Source of the DNA: Candidatus Nitrotoga arctica
GTDB lineage: Bacteria; Pseudomonadota; Gammaproteobacteria; Burkholderiales; Gallionellaceae
Length of the DNA stretch: 64,000 nt
Reading direction: 5' to 3'
Assembly (NCBI RefSeq): GCF_918378365.1
Contig: NZ_OU912926.1
Span: forward strand, 2,170,001 to 2,234,000
Shown one piece after another: positions 34,386 to 44,591 of this stretch. A model generated the notes under the pieces. That model was not told the origin of the DNA and did not search any database. It was given only the letters and a program-made list of their open reading frames with translations. The first letter of the stretch is position 1. Each line of letters opens with the position of its first letter. The position numbers and the translations under genes were made by a program.

Positions 34386-36374
34386 ATGCTAAGTAAACTT
34401 AATCCCTCACAATTCGAAGCAGTTAAGTATCTGGATGGCCCGCTGTTGGTGCTGGCTGGCGCAGGCAGCGGCAAAACGCGTGTTATCACTCATAAACTGG
34501 CCTATCTCATTGAGCAATGCGGCTATGCACCGCGCAACATCGCCGCAATCACCTTCACCAACAAGGCTGCGAATGAAATGCGTGAGCGCGTAGGCAAACT
34601 GTTATCTGGACGAAATACCAAGGGTTTAACCATTTGTACCTTCCATGCGCTCGGTATGCAAATCTTGCGTGAGGAAGCTGGTCTGCTTGGCTACAAAAAA
34701 CAGTTTTCTATCTTCGATAGTGCTGATACTGCAAAGATCATTAGCGAGCTGTTGGGGGCACCGGACAAGCAAGATATCCGTACCGCACAAAGTGTCATGT
34801 CCAAATGGAAATCCTCTTTCACTTCACCGGAACAAGCGTTAAGTCTGGTAGAAAACGAAGCAGAGCAACGTACTGCATTACTTTATGCACGCTATCAAGA
34901 AACATTACGCGCCTATCAGGCGATGGATTTTGATGACTTGATCCGATTACCAGTGGATTTGTTTCAGGGTTTTCCTGAAGCCCTGCTGCGCTGGCAGCAA
35001 CGTTTTCGTTATTTGTTGATCGACGAATATCAAGATACCAACGATTGCCAGTATCAAATGACTCGTTTGCTGGCGGGCAGTCGCGCAGCACTGACGGCAG
35101 TGGGCGACGATGATCAAGCGATCTATGCCTGGCGCGGAGCGAGTACTGCGAATTTGCAGAATTTACAAAATGACCACTTGAATTTGCGCGTAATCAAGCT
35201 GGAACAGAACTACCGTTCTTCGCAACGCATTTTGACCTGTGCCAATCATTTAATACGCAACAATACCAAGCTATTCGAAAAAAAACTGTGGAGCGACCAT
35301 GGACCGGGCGACCCTATCCGCGTATTTGCAGCCAGGGACGGCGAGAACGAAGCAGAGTCCGTAGTAATGCGTTTGCTGGCACATAAATTTGAACACAATA
35401 CGCGTTTTTCTGACTATGCCATCCTGTATCGCAGCAATCACCTATCGCGTACTTTTGAGGAACAACTGCGTGGACAGAAAGTGCCCTACACCGTCAGTGG
35501 CGGCAGCTCCTTCTTCGATCGCGCGGAGATCAAGGATCTCACTGCCTATTTGCGCTTGATTGCAAACACGGATGACGATCCGGCCTTCATTCGCGCCATT
35601 ACCACGCCTAAACGAGGTATTGGCAACCAGACATTGGAGAAACTTGCGGGCTATGCGGGTACACGCAACATCAGCCTGTTCGCAGCGGCTTTCGAAAGCG
35701 CCATGGCACATCAACTTCCTGCGCGACAGCACGAAGAGTTACTAACCTTTTGCAATTTCATCAATCGCATGGAAGCGCGTGCCGACAAGGAAGAGTGTGC
35801 GACGGTGATGGCAGATCTAATGAGCGCAATCGATTACGAGGCATGGCTGTTCGACAGCCATGAACCGCGTCAAGCGGAAAGCAAATGGGCGAATGTTACG
35901 GATTTTGTCGGCTGGATCAACCGCAAATCAGAAGCCGACGGCAAAACGTTATTGGCGATGACCCAAACCATCGCGCTGATGAACCTGCTCGAATCCCGCG
36001 AAGAAGAAGTGGATGCCGTCTCATTATCCACTCTGCATGCTGCCAAGGGTCTGGAATTCGGCCATGTGTTCATGGTTGGAGTGGAAGAAGGCACCCTGCC
36101 GCACCACCAAAGCGAGCAACCGGAACAAATTGAGGAAGAACGTCGTTTGATGTACGTGGGCATAACTCGCGCAGAGCGTTCACTGCAAATCAGCTACTGC
36201 ACCAAACGTAAACACGGAAAAGAATGGCAGGCATGTGAAGCAAGCCGCTTCTTGAAAGAATTACCCGCAGATGAACTAATCTATTCGGGTGTACTACCCA
36301 CAGGCAGTACACCCGAAGTAAGCAAAGACGTGGGCATGGCGAAATTAGCGCGACTGAAGGCGATGTTAGGGTGA
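34386..36374 (+). CDS. rep: ATP-dependent DNA helicase Rep
   Basis: A 662-residue superfamily 1A 3'-5' helicase. Walker A GAGSGKT is at 25-31, motif II lies in LLIDEYQDTN, motif III in VGDDDQAIYAWRGA, motif IV near LEQNYRSS, and motifs V/VI in STLHAAKGLEFGHVFMVG and EERRLMYVGITRAERSL. Length and the ending fit Rep rather than UvrD (about 720 residues). ATG 34386 has GAGG 7 nt upstream; the earlier ATG 34356 has its SD too close. Rep clears proteins ahead of replication forks. Monocistronic. Confidence 0.92.
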   Translation: MLSKLNPSQFEAVKYLDGPLLVLAGAGSGKTRVITHKLAYLIEQCGYAPRNIAAITFTNKAANEMRERVGKLLSGRNTKGLTICTFHALGMQILREEAGLLGYKKQFSIFDSADTAKIISELLGAPDKQDIRTAQSVMSKWKSSFTSPEQALSLVENEAEQRTALLYARYQETLRAYQAMDFDDLIRLPVDLFQGFPEALLRWQQRFRYLLIDEYQDTNDCQYQMTRLLAGSRAALTAVGDDDQAIYAWRGASTANLQNLQNDHLNLRVIKLEQNYRSSQRILTCANHLIRNNTKLFEKKLWSDHGPGDPIRVFAARDGENEAESVVMRLLAHKFEHNTRFSDYAILYRSNHLSRTFEEQLRGQKVPYTVSGGSSFFDRAEIKDLTAYLRLIANTDDDPAFIRAITTPKRGIGNQTLEKLAGYAGTRNISLFAAAFESAMAHQLPARQHEELLTFCNFINRMEARADKEECATVMADLMSAIDYEAWLFDSHEPRQAESKWANVTDFVGWINRKSEADGKTLLAMTQTIALMNLLESREEEVDAVSLSTLHAAKGLEFGHVFMVGVEEGTLPHHQSEQPEQIEEERRLMYVGITRAERSLQISYCTKRKHGKEWQACEASRFLKELPADELIYSGVLPTGSTPEVSKDVGMAKLARLKAMLG

Positions 36375-36506
36375 TCCATATTGGCAATGCGAAATACTGG
36401 AACGAAAATTTGGATACTGAAGCTCAGAACATGAAGTGAAATAAGCAAAGCAAAAGTAATCGGTGAAATACGCTACTCTAGTTATTCCGTCCAGTTTGCT
36501 GCTAAT

Positions 36507-37244
36507 TTACCCCATCCGTTGTCTTCTAGACTCAAACAAACACACCCCTGCGCTCACAGATACATTCAAACTTTCTACGTTGCCCAGCATCGGAATACGC
36601 ACCAGCTGGTCGCAGGTTTCTTGGGTAAGCCGACGCAGGCCTTCTCCTTCCGCGCCCAGCACCCAGGCCAATGCGCCGGTATGCCGGAACCCATACAGGT
36701 CAGTTTTGGCCTCGCTATCCGCACCGACTACCCAGATATCACGCTCTTGTAGCTCGCGCAGGGTACGTGCGAGGTTGGTGACGGTAATATAGGGAACCGT
36801 TTCCGCCGCGCCGCAGGCAACCTTTTCCACGGTCGCATTCAAACCAACGGCGCGATCTTTGGGAGCGATGACGGCATGTATGCCGAAAGCATCGGCACTG
36901 CGCAAACAAGCACCCAGGTTATGCGGATCTTGTACACCATCCAGCACTAGTAACAACGCGGGTTCGGTAAGTGTGTCCAGAACATCATCCAGATGCCGCA
37001 CCTTTTGCGCGGCATCTACGCGAGCGGCGACTCCTTGATGGCGAGCATTGCCAGCCATGCCATCAAGACGCTTGGTATCCACAGGGACCACGCGCACGTT
37101 GTTGCTTTCCGCCAACTTCAACAGATCACGAACACGTGGATCGCGACGTTGGGTATCTACATAAAGTTCCAGCACGCTGTCAGCGTGCTGGCGAATACGC
37201 GCAGTGACGGCATGAAAACCATGAATTACACGAGTTTCAGCCAT
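36507..37244 (-). CDS. rlmB: 23S rRNA (guanosine-2'-O-)-methyltransferase RlmB
   Basis: A 245-residue SPOUT methyltransferase. The N-terminal substrate-binding domain ([14 protein letters not shown]) is followed by the three SPOUT motifs: [39 protein letters not shown] and [18 protein letters not shown], which form the knotted AdoMet site. It methylates G2251 of 23S rRNA in E. coli. ATG 37244 overlaps the rnr stop by 8 bp, the conserved rnr-rlmB arrangement; the longer frame upstream lies inside rnr. Confidence 0.94.
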   Translation of the reverse strand: MAETRVIHGFHAVTARIRQHADSVLELYVDTQRRDPRVRDLLKLAESNNVRVVPVDTKRLDGMAGNARHQGVAARVDAAQKVRHLDDVLDTLTEPALLLVLDGVQDPHNLGACLRSADAFGIHAVIAPKDRAVGLNATVEKVACGAAETVPYITVTNLARTLRELQERDIWVVGADSEAKTDLYGFRHTGALAWVLGAEGEGLRRLTQETCDQLVRIPMLGNVESLNVSVSAGVCLFESRRQRMG

Positions 37245-39471
37245 GACGTAATTTGGTTTTTTTTGGTTTCTTAATTTTCGCTTCCTTAGCTGGCGATTCT
37301 CCAGCTGGCAGATCCAGCACAAAATCGAGCTTGGTACTTTCCATATCTACTCGCACGACTTTAACGCGCACGCGATCTCCCAAGCGATAGCGCTTACCAG
37401 AGCGCTCACCTAACATCTGGTGCTTGGCCGCATCGTAATGAAAATAATCGGTACCGAGTTCTGACACATGCACCAGCCCTTCGATGAAAAGATCATCGAG
37501 CGCAACAAACAGGCCGAAGCCAGTCACTGAAGATACGGTGCCGTCGAAGCTGCTGCCGAGATGATCCCGCATGTAGAAACACTTCAGCCACGCTTCAACA
37601 TCACGTGTAGCATCGTCAGCCCGGCGCTCTGTCATAGAACAATGTATGCCAAGTTCTTCCCACTTCTCTTTTGGCTTGTATTGATTGTTATTTAACACAG
37701 CCTTAATAGCGCGGTGCACCAACAGATCGGGATAACGGCGAATAGGCGAAGTAAAGTGTGTATATGCATCATAGCCGAGACCGAAATGACCAGTGTTTTC
37801 TGGGCAATAACGCGCTTGGCGCAATGAGCGTAACATTACTGTCTGCAATAAGCCGGCATCAGGTCGCCCCTTGACCTGCTTGAGCAGCTTGGAGTAATCG
37901 CCAGCCTCAGGTTTTTCGCCCCCCCCAAGTTCCAGGCCGAATTCCTTAAAGAACTCACGCACTGCTTCCAATTTTTCAGGGGTGGGGCCTTCATGCACAC
38001 GATATAGCACTGGGTGCTTACGTTCGCTGAGGAAATTGGCGGTACAAACATTGGCCGCCAACATACATTCCTCGATCAGGCGATGAGCATCGTTACGTAC
38101 CAAGGGTACGATGCGCTCAATCTTGCCCTGATCGGTAAACATCATCTGAGTTTCTATGGTCTCAAAATCAATCGCACCACGTTTCTCGCGGGCTTGCAGC
38201 AAGGTCTTGAATAAAGTGTGTAAATGATTGATTTGCGGCAGCACGGCGGCAAATTTTTGCGCCATTTCGCCTTGTGGGTGAACCAGCATATCAGCTACCT
38301 GGTTGTAGGTCAGGCGAGCCTGCGAGAACATGACCGATGGATAGAAGCGGTAAGCTTCAATATCGCCGTGAGCGCTGACCTGCATATCACATACCATGCA
38401 CAGGCGTTCAACAAGTGGATTAAGCGAACAAAGGCCGTTAGAAAGCTCTTCCGGCAACATTGGAATAACGCGGCGAGGGAAATATACCGAATTACCTCGA
38501 TTCAAAGCTTCCTTATCCAGCGCATCCCCGGGCTTTACATAATGACTTACATCGGCAATTGCCACCACCAGACGGAAGCCATCGGCATTCGGCTCGCAAT
38601 ATACCGCATCGTCAAAATCCCGCGCCGTCTCCCCGTCTATAGTGACAAGCGGCAACTGACGTAAATCTTCACGTCCTGCATAATCTTCTGGCAGCACTTG
38701 GGGCGCAATTTTTTCAGCTTGATGTTTCGTGTCGACTGGAAACTCATATGGCAGATCATGCTTGCGTAACGCAATTTCAATTTCCATGCCAGGGTCGGCA
38801 TAATTACCCAAAATCTGTACGATGCGGCCTATGGGTTGTGCATTTTTGCTGGGTTGCTGCATAATTTCCAGCATCACCACCTGTCCCGCCTTTGCCCCGA
38901 TGTGCTCACCTGGAGCAACAAGAATATCCTGACTAATACGACGGTTTTCCGCTACCACAAACTGAATTCCATGCTCCTCATACAACCGCCCGACCAGACG
39001 CTGGGTGGCACGCTCCAACACCTCCACGATACCGGCCTCGCGGCGTCCGCGCCGATCGGTGCCCGTTTCGCGTACCACGACAGTATCGCCATGCAACGCT
39101 TTATGCATTTCCTTGGCACTCAATACCAAATCGGCGCTGCCATCATCAGGAATCAAAAAACCAAAGCCATCGGGATGGCCTTGTACCTTGCCCTTAATCA
39201 GGTCAAGTTTATCCATCACGCAGATAGCCCGCTTACGGTTACGCATTATCTGACCATCGCGCTCCATAGCGCGCAGGCGGCGCGAAAACAGTTCAGCCTC
39301 GTGCTCATCAATCCGCAACATGTGGCACAACTCTTCTTCAGCAACCGGCACGCCTTGCTTTTCCAGTAATTGCAGAATGTACTCGCGGCTGGGCAACGGA
39401 TGATCGTACTGGGCACGCTCGCGTTCCAGGAATGGATCGAGCTCACGAATGTTGTTTTTCTTATTTGTCAT
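37237..39471 (-). CDS. rnr: ribonuclease R
   Basis: A 744-residue 3'-5' exoribonuclease. In order: an N-terminal helix-turn-helix ([20 protein letters not shown]), cold-shock domains ([20 protein letters not shown]), the RNB catalytic domain with the Asp cluster in [14 protein letters not shown], an S1 domain ([20 protein letters not shown]) and a short lysine-rich tail ([12 protein letters not shown]). It degrades structured RNA and takes part in rRNA quality control. Co-transcribed with rlmB, which modifies 23S rRNA. The start is ATG 39471, close to a divergent tRNA gene. Confidence 0.95.
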   Translation of the reverse strand: MTNKKNNIRELDPFLERERAQYDHPLPSREYILQLLEKQGVPVAEEELCHMLRIDEHEAELFSRRLRAMERDGQIMRNRKRAICVMDKLDLIKGKVQGHPDGFGFLIPDDGSADLVLSAKEMHKALHGDTVVVRETGTDRRGRREAGIVEVLERATQRLVGRLYEEHGIQFVVAENRRISQDILVAPGEHIGAKAGQVVMLEIMQQPSKNAQPIGRIVQILGNYADPGMEIEIALRKHDLPYEFPVDTKHQAEKIAPQVLPEDYAGREDLRQLPLVTIDGETARDFDDAVYCEPNADGFRLVVAIADVSHYVKPGDALDKEALNRGNSVYFPRRVIPMLPEELSNGLCSLNPLVERLCMVCDMQVSAHGDIEAYRFYPSVMFSQARLTYNQVADMLVHPQGEMAQKFAAVLPQINHLHTLFKTLLQAREKRGAIDFETIETQMMFTDQGKIERIVPLVRNDAHRLIEECMLAANVCTANFLSERKHPVLYRVHEGPTPEKLEAVREFFKEFGLELGGGEKPEAGDYSKLLKQVKGRPDAGLLQTVMLRSLRQARYCPENTGHFGLGYDAYTHFTSPIRRYPDLLVHRAIKAVLNNNQYKPKEKWEELGIHCSMTERRADDATRDVEAWLKCFYMRDHLGSSFDGTVSSVTGFGLFVALDDLFIEGLVHVSELGTDYFHYDAAKHQMLGERSGKRYRLGDRVRVKVVRVDMESTKLDFVLDLPAGESPAKEAKIKKPKKTKLRHG

Positions 39472-39532
39472 TGACAGAAAATCCTATAACGATTAACTTG
39501 TGCGCCCTTAAGAAGCAAAGTTTTGTTTTATT

Positions 39533-39617
39533 GCCCAGATGGCGGAATTGGTAGACGCGCACGGTTCAGGTCCGTGTGCCGCAAGGTGTGGAGGTTCGAG
39601 TCCTCTTCTGGGCACCA
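39533..39617 (+). tRNA. tRNA-Leu(CAG)
   Basis: An 85-nt class II tRNA with encoded CCA. Acceptor GCCCAGA pairs with TCTGGGC, the D-arm is GCGGAATTGGTAGACGC, and the anticodon arm CACGG-TTCAGGT-CCGTG places CAG at 39567-39569. A long variable arm (TGCCGCAAGGTGT) and the T-arm GGAGG-TTCGAGT-CCTCT follow, ending ACCA. The anticodon CAG reads CUG (Leu). Transcribed rightward with its own terminator. Confidence 0.97.
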
Positions 39618-39654
39618 TAAAATAAACTGTCACTATTATTCATCCAGTTATAAA

Positions 39655-39675
39655 GTGCCCATCGGGGCATTTTTT
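39655..39675 (+). terminator. Rho-independent terminator after tRNA-Leu
   Basis: GTGCCC - ATCG - GGGCAT (the outer pair is G-T) followed by TTTTT, 38 bp after the tRNA. Confidence 0.75.
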
Positions 39676-40165
39676 CATTTATTTTCATATTAGCTAGTGT
39701 AATTGTTATTTCAGAAATTCTTCTGAGAGCTTTACAGGCATTTACATAATGCAACACCCACGCAGCATTTTTGATCAACTCAATAATTACAGCAAAATTC
39801 CCGGTAAATTGAAACAACATGTCTAAAAGTATTTTAGATACTTAAAGGTAAGGAATGGTAATTGTTTTCATAAATTTTTCGTCTGATGTGCAATACTTTG
39901 CTCGATAGATAACAATATGAAGAAGCGGGTAGCAATTAACCCGTCAGAATAAAGTATTGCAGAACAAAAAAATCCAGCGCAAGTTTCGATATACAAAAAT
40001 ATAAAATTCAACTAAAAGACTAAGCTACAGCTAAATTCTATTGTTATCAATGATAGCAGGAAAGCTTGATGTCTTGTGAAAAGACGCCAATTCCATTAGT
40101 AGAATGGCAAAACATTTTTTAATCGCAGAAGAATAACCATATTTTTAACAGGAACAAAGTTTGAC
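39676..40165. other. AT-rich intergenic region before cysG
   Basis: About 490 bases without a protein gene, holding the cysG promoter region and the nested inverted repeat described separately at 39889-39961. The rest is AT-rich with no other feature I can support. Confidence 0.5.
39889..39961 (+). ncRNA. candidate structured RNA / long inverted repeat upstream of cysG
   Basis: An outer perfect 11-bp stem pairs TGCAATACTTT (39889-39899) with AAAGTATTGCA (39951-39961). Inside it, CGGGT (39926-39930) pairs with ACCCG (39939-39943) over an 8-nt loop. There is no coding potential. It could be a leader RNA of cysG, a small RNA or a short MITE-like repeat; no second copy occurs in the window. The strand is arbitrary. 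Confidence 0.35.
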
Positions 40166-41545
40166 ATGGATTTTTTCCCCATTTTTCTAAATCTCAAGAA
40201 GAAAAAGTGCCTCGTTGTAGGAGGGGGTGAAGTTTCCTTTAGAAAAGCTTCCGTGCTAATTCAAGCGGGCGCATTAGTAAAGATAGTCTCGCCAGAATTG
40301 TGTGAGGCTTTTAAAAGTATTCCCAATATCGAATATGTTCCAGATCGGTTTCAAGCTGCACATCTAAATGACATTACCCTTGTCATTGCCGCCACAGATG
40401 AAATCGAGACCAACAAGGAAATTTCAAACCAAGCAAAAAAAAGAAACATACCCGTCAATGTGGTCGACAACCCCGATCTCTGCACCTTCATTATGCCCGC
40501 AATACTGGATCGCTCTCCCCTCATGGTCGCTTTTTCCACCGGAGGGGCATCCCCTGTTCTGGCGAGGATTTTAAGAGGCAAGTTAGAAACGCTGATACCG
40601 CCAGCATATGGCCAGCTAGCGGCCTTCGCCGCCAAATTCAGGCAAACAGTCAAAACACATATCAGCAATTTCAGTAAGCGTCGGATATTTTGGGAGAACG
40701 TGCTGGAAGGTCCTATTGCTGAGAAAATTTTTTCGGGCAACGACAAATCTGCCGAAACCATGCTACTGGCTATGCTGAAAGACAATAATCATGGCTCAGT
40801 CGGTGAAGTATTCCTGGTGGGCGCAGGCCCAGGCGCACCCGATTTGCTCACTTTCAGAGCGTTACGGCTGATGCTAAAGGCAGATGTGGTGCTTTATGAC
40901 AACCTTGTTTCCAAACCGGTACTGGAAATGACGCGACGCGATGCAGAAAGAATATTTGTCGGCAAGATGCGCGGTCACCACACGATGCCGCAAGAAAGCA
41001 TAAACGATCTATTGGTAAGACTAGCGAAAGAAGGGAAACGGGTCTTGCGACTCAAGGGGGGTGATCCCTTCATTTTCGGGCGTGGCGGAGAAGAAATCGA
41101 GACGCTATCAGAACACAAAATAAATTTCCAGGTCGTACCGGGCATCACCGCTGCCTCCGGTGTTGCAGCCTATGCCGGGATACCGCTCACACACAGGGAT
41201 CATGCGCAGTCTTGTATTTTCGTAACGGGCCATCTGAAAGAGGGTGGCATGAATCTCGATTGGGAAATGTTGGCACGCCCCAATCAGACCATTGTGGTTT
41301 ACATGGGCCTGCATGGTCTCGAAATCCTATGCTCCAAACTAATAGCACATGGCTTGCCGGAATCCACCCCTGCCGCCATCGTGCAACAAGGAACAACACA
41401 AAATCAGCGCGTAGTTTGCGGAACTCTGACTACATTACCAAAAATTGCAGAAGCTGCAAAACTTAAAGCTCCAACTTTAATTATCATAGGTGGCGTGGTA
41501 AAACTCAGAGAGAAACTCTGCTGGTTTGAGCCTGATAAAACTTGA
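40166..41545 (+). CDS. cysG: siroheme synthase CysG (trifunctional)
   Basis: A 459-residue fusion. Residues 1-~150 form the NAD-binding precorrin-2 dehydrogenase/ferrochelatase (CLVVGGGEVSFRKA; VVDNPDLCTFIMPA with the catalytic Asp; FSTGGASPVLAR). From ~213 on lies the uroporphyrinogen-III C-methyltransferase (FLVGAGPGAPDLLTFRALRL; RLKGGDPFIFGRGGEE; VVPGITAASGVAAYAGIPLT). It converts uroporphyrinogen III to siroheme, the cofactor of sulfite and nitrite reductases. Monocistronic, after a long AT-rich leader. No reductase genes are adjacent. Confidence 0.95.
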   Translation: MDFFPIFLNLKKKKCLVVGGGEVSFRKASVLIQAGALVKIVSPELCEAFKSIPNIEYVPDRFQAAHLNDITLVIAATDEIETNKEISNQAKKRNIPVNVVDNPDLCTFIMPAILDRSPLMVAFSTGGASPVLARILRGKLETLIPPAYGQLAAFAAKFRQTVKTHISNFSKRRIFWENVLEGPIAEKIFSGNDKSAETMLLAMLKDNNHGSVGEVFLVGAGPGAPDLLTFRALRLMLKADVVLYDNLVSKPVLEMTRRDAERIFVGKMRGHHTMPQESINDLLVRLAKEGKRVLRLKGGDPFIFGRGGEEIETLSEHKINFQVVPGITAASGVAAYAGIPLTHRDHAQSCIFVTGHLKEGGMNLDWEMLARPNQTIVVYMGLHGLEILCSKLIAHGLPESTPAAIVQQGTTQNQRVVCGTLTTLPKIAEAAKLKAPTLIIIGGVVKLREKLCWFEPDKT

Positions 41546-41647
41546 AGAACGTAAACATATTACGTATATTCAACCTTAATAAAAAGTTTCACATTAATGT
41601 AATTAAAAGATAATTTATTTTCATCAATACTGTTTTAGTATGCAGAG

Positions 41648-42316
41648 CTATTTGGCTTTCAAGCGCTTAAACTGATCTGCTACTTGCCATAAATACCAGG
41701 CGGCGGTTGAACGATAAGGACTCCAATCTAGTCCAATTTTAAACAACTCCTTGGGCAGAGGTTGCTTGGGCAGTGACTTCATCACTCGCCAACCTTCACG
41801 CACGCCAAAATCGTCAATGGGCAAAACATCAGGACGTTCCAGTGTGAAGATAAGAAACATCTCTACCGTCCAGCGACCAATCCCGCGAAGCGAAACCAGC
41901 CGAGAGTTTAATTCTTCATCCGTCATTGCCAACGCGGCACTCCGTGCGGGCACTATCCCATCCAGAGTTTTTTCCGCAATTCCGTGAATTGTCGTAACCT
42001 TCGCAGCAGAGAAACCACAGGCGCGCATTATGTTTCCGTCGGTTGCAAGAATGCTCGTCGGTGATGGAAAGGATACGTCCGGATAGAACGCTAAAAATCG
42101 ATTAAGTATTGCTTCGGCTGCCCGCGCATGGAGTTGCTGATGTGCAATTGCCCGAATCAACGCCTCATAGGGTTCACGTTCAGGTATTGACTGCAATCCA
42201 CATGGGCCGACGCGAGCAATCAAGTTTGCCCAATCGGGATCTGAGGCTGCCAGATGTGCAACTGCGGGACCAAATGGATCAACCAGCGTGCTGATGGTAC
42301 CTGCTACCATAGTCAT
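41648..42316 (-). CDS. alkA: DNA-3-methyladenine glycosylase II (AlkA type)
   Basis: A 222-residue HhH-GPD glycosylase lacking the E. coli AlkA N-terminal domain. The helix-hairpin-helix is LVSLRGIGRWTVEM (140-153) and the catalytic Asp is in LPIDDFGVREG (168/169). It excises 3-methyladenine and related alkylated bases. The start overlaps the alkB stop by 4 bp (ATGA), so the two repair genes form an operon. Convergent with cysG. Confidence 0.92.
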   Translation of the reverse strand: MTMVAGTISTLVDPFGPAVAHLAASDPDWANLIARVGPCGLQSIPEREPYEALIRAIAHQQLHARAAEAILNRFLAFYPDVSFPSPTSILATDGNIMRACGFSAAKVTTIHGIAEKTLDGIVPARSAALAMTDEELNSRLVSLRGIGRWTVEMFLIFTLERPDVLPIDDFGVREGWRVMKSLPKQPLPKELFKIGLDWSPYRSTAAWYLWQVADQFKRLKAK

Positions 42317-42966
42317 AGGGCCTTCCTGAACGTCAGGTTGATGCGCTTGCCGCCGAGGATAGGATGATATCCGTCCAAGAGTGGAGCAATGCCGTGAAAA
42401 TTAAACCTCGAAGGTCCACCCCAAACCGCTACATCACCATGCACAAGTTGATAGCGCTTTGGTCGAATGGTGCGACTTAATCCACCGAACAAAAACCCCG
42501 CAGGGAGGCCAAGGGATACTGAGACAATCGGGGCAGACTCGTCGCGCTCATTCTTGTCCTGATGCAAGGATAACCGAGCGCCTGGTTCGTAACAGTTAAT
42601 CAAGCAGGCATCGGGCAAGAAATTCTCATACCCGGCACGCATCGCCGCCCTCCTCGCTATGTCTATGAATGTTTCAGGCAAAGCTGGCCATGGACGTCCG
42701 GTTTCTGGATCGATAACACCATAGCGATATCCGCTACGATCTGTTATCCAGCCGACCTGACCGCAATTACTCATTGCCACCGACATGCGAAAACCGCCTG
42801 GGGTAATCATGTGACGCAAAGGCGATTGAGTAACGACCTTCTCTATCGCGCTAATCAAGGCAGTATCGACATTTTTGGCAAAGCCTCGCAATAAAAATGC
42901 GCCATCATCAAGACAAACCTGTTGTAGATTGAGGTCTGGCAGACCCTCAAAAAGATCAGCATTCAT
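42313..42966 (-). CDS. alkB: alpha-ketoglutarate-dependent dioxygenase AlkB
   Basis: A 217-residue Fe(II)/2-oxoglutarate dioxygenase that reverses 1-methyladenine and 3-methylcytosine damage. The iron ligands are His135 and Asp137 (LSLHQDKNE) and His191 (RFNFHGIAPL); the 2-oxoglutarate arginines are Arg208 and Arg214 (KRINLTFRK). All are offset by four from E. coli AlkB. It is first in a two-gene operon with alkA, combining direct reversal and base excision. No Ada protein is nearby. Confidence 0.95.
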   Translation of the reverse strand: MNADLFEGLPDLNLQQVCLDDGAFLLRGFAKNVDTALISAIEKVVTQSPLRHMITPGGFRMSVAMSNCGQVGWITDRSGYRYGVIDPETGRPWPALPETFIDIARRAAMRAGYENFLPDACLINCYEPGARLSLHQDKNERDESAPIVSVSLGLPAGFLFGGLSRTIRPKRYQLVHGDVAVWGGPSRFNFHGIAPLLDGYHPILGGKRINLTFRKAL

Positions 42967-43189
42967 ATTTCTATTCTTGCCAAATATTATTATTGAGCAT
43001 CATGAAAAACTTAAGGACTCTATAAACTAACGACAAAAGGCGCCAACTTTGAGTATTCCTGATGGTTTCAGCACACTCCTCAGTTTATACATAACAAGTG
43101 GCCCCACTCCCTTCTGGCTGCGTTATACCTCTTATCTTTAAGCATTGGTGCCTGACACTTACTTGCTCTTGCCTGAAACAAACCCCAAG

Positions 43190-44401
43190 CTACCACCCCG
43201 ATTCACGTTCCGGTGTTGCCGTAATCTTGTGTATGCTTAAATCCGAACCATTGAATTCTTCTTCCGCACTCAGTCGAATACCTACGGTTTTCTTAAGGAG
43301 AACATAGACTAAAAAACCACCGCCAAATGCAATAACGACACCCAGCAGCGTACCGATTATTTGTGCCATCAAACTGACTCCGCCAAGCCCTCCCAATGCC
43401 TTTAGCCCGAAGATACCTGCTGCGATACCGCCCCATGCGCCACATAATCCATGAAGCGGCCAAACGCCAAGGACGTCATCGATTTTCCACCGGTTCTGCG
43501 TCAGAGTGAACATCCATACAAACAACCCACCCGCAATGCCGCCGGTCAATAATGCGCCAAGGGGATGCATCACGTCTGAGCCGGCGCATACAGCTACTAG
43601 CCCGGCCAGTGGACCGTTATGTACGAAACCGGGGTCGTTCTTGCCGGCAAATAGTGCAACCAGAGTGCCGCCCACCATCGCCATCAGCGAGTTAACTGCA
43701 ACCAAGCCACTAATCTTGCCTATTTCTTGCGCGGACATGACATTAAAACCGAACCAGCCCACAGTGAGGGTCCATGCGCCTAGTGCAAGAAAGGGAATGC
43801 TGGAAGGGGGATGCGCCGAGACGCGCCCTTCCTTGGTGTAACGTCCGCGCCTCGCCCCGAGCAGTAAAACAGCCGCCAGTGCTATCCAGCCACCCACTGC
43901 ATGCACCACAACAGAACCGGCAAAATCGTGGAACTCTGCGCCAAATTTTGTTTGCAGCCAACTCTGTATACCGAAACGATGGTTCCAGGCGATGCCTTCG
44001 AAAAAGGGATAAATAAAGCCTACCAGTAAAAAAGTGGCAGCTAACTGCGGATTGAATTTGGCACGCTCAGCCACACCACCGGAAACAATCGCGGGAATGG
44101 CAGCGGCAAAGGTAAGAAGGAAGAAAAATTTGATCAGTTCATAACCATTTTTCTGAGCCAATTGTTCAGCATCTGTGAAAAAATTGACACCGTAGGCGAT
44201 GCCGTAGCCGATAAAAAAATATGCCAGCGTGGAGATGCCGAAGTCGGTGAGAATTTTCACCAATGCGTTCACCTGATTTTTTTTTCGCACTGTGCCCAAT
44301 TCAAGGAATGCAAATCCTGCGTGCATCGCAAGAACCATGATAGCGCCGAGCAGAATAAACAACGCGTCACTGCCCGCTTTCAGGCTTCCAATATTTTCCA
44401 T
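43190..44401 (-). CDS. amtB: ammonium transporter AmtB
   Basis: A 403-residue Amt/MEP/Rh channel with 11 expected membrane helices. The twin pore histidines are His167 (GSVVVHAVGGW) and His317 (WPLHGLCGAWGG). Other signatures are FAFLELGTVRKKNQVNAL and SGGVAERAKF. GGAG is 6 nt before ATG 44401. No cleavable signal peptide is evident, and the usual partner gene glnK is not adjacent. It imports NH4+/NH3. Confidence 0.94.
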   Translation of the reverse strand: MENIGSLKAGSDALFILLGAIMVLAMHAGFAFLELGTVRKKNQVNALVKILTDFGISTLAYFFIGYGIAYGVNFFTDAEQLAQKNGYELIKFFFLLTFAAAIPAIVSGGVAERAKFNPQLAATFLLVGFIYPFFEGIAWNHRFGIQSWLQTKFGAEFHDFAGSVVVHAVGGWIALAAVLLLGARRGRYTKEGRVSAHPPSSIPFLALGAWTLTVGWFGFNVMSAQEIGKISGLVAVNSLMAMVGGTLVALFAGKNDPGFVHNGPLAGLVAVCAGSDVMHPLGALLTGGIAGGLFVWMFTLTQNRWKIDDVLGVWPLHGLCGAWGGIAAGIFGLKALGGLGGVSLMAQIIGTLLGVVIAFGGGFLVYVLLKKTVGIRLSAEEEFNGSDLSIHKITATPERESGW

Positions 44402-44591
44402 TTCTTACTCCATATGAACTAGCCCAGAGGTTATATGCAAATTTCGTTCCAGTTTGCTCGTGGCTTGATTTGCATACGTATTCCTATGGAATCGATATTC
44501 ATATATGAATAGGCTCACCAATTTGGTGCATTATTACTTCATTCATGCTTCATATTGGCGCGTCAACCTGAAATATGAAGATTTCCAGCAT

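Noticed and set aside
39566..39820. An 84-codon minus-strand open frame over tRNA-Leu
   Set aside because: It overlaps the tRNA and its terminator and has no ribosome binding site.
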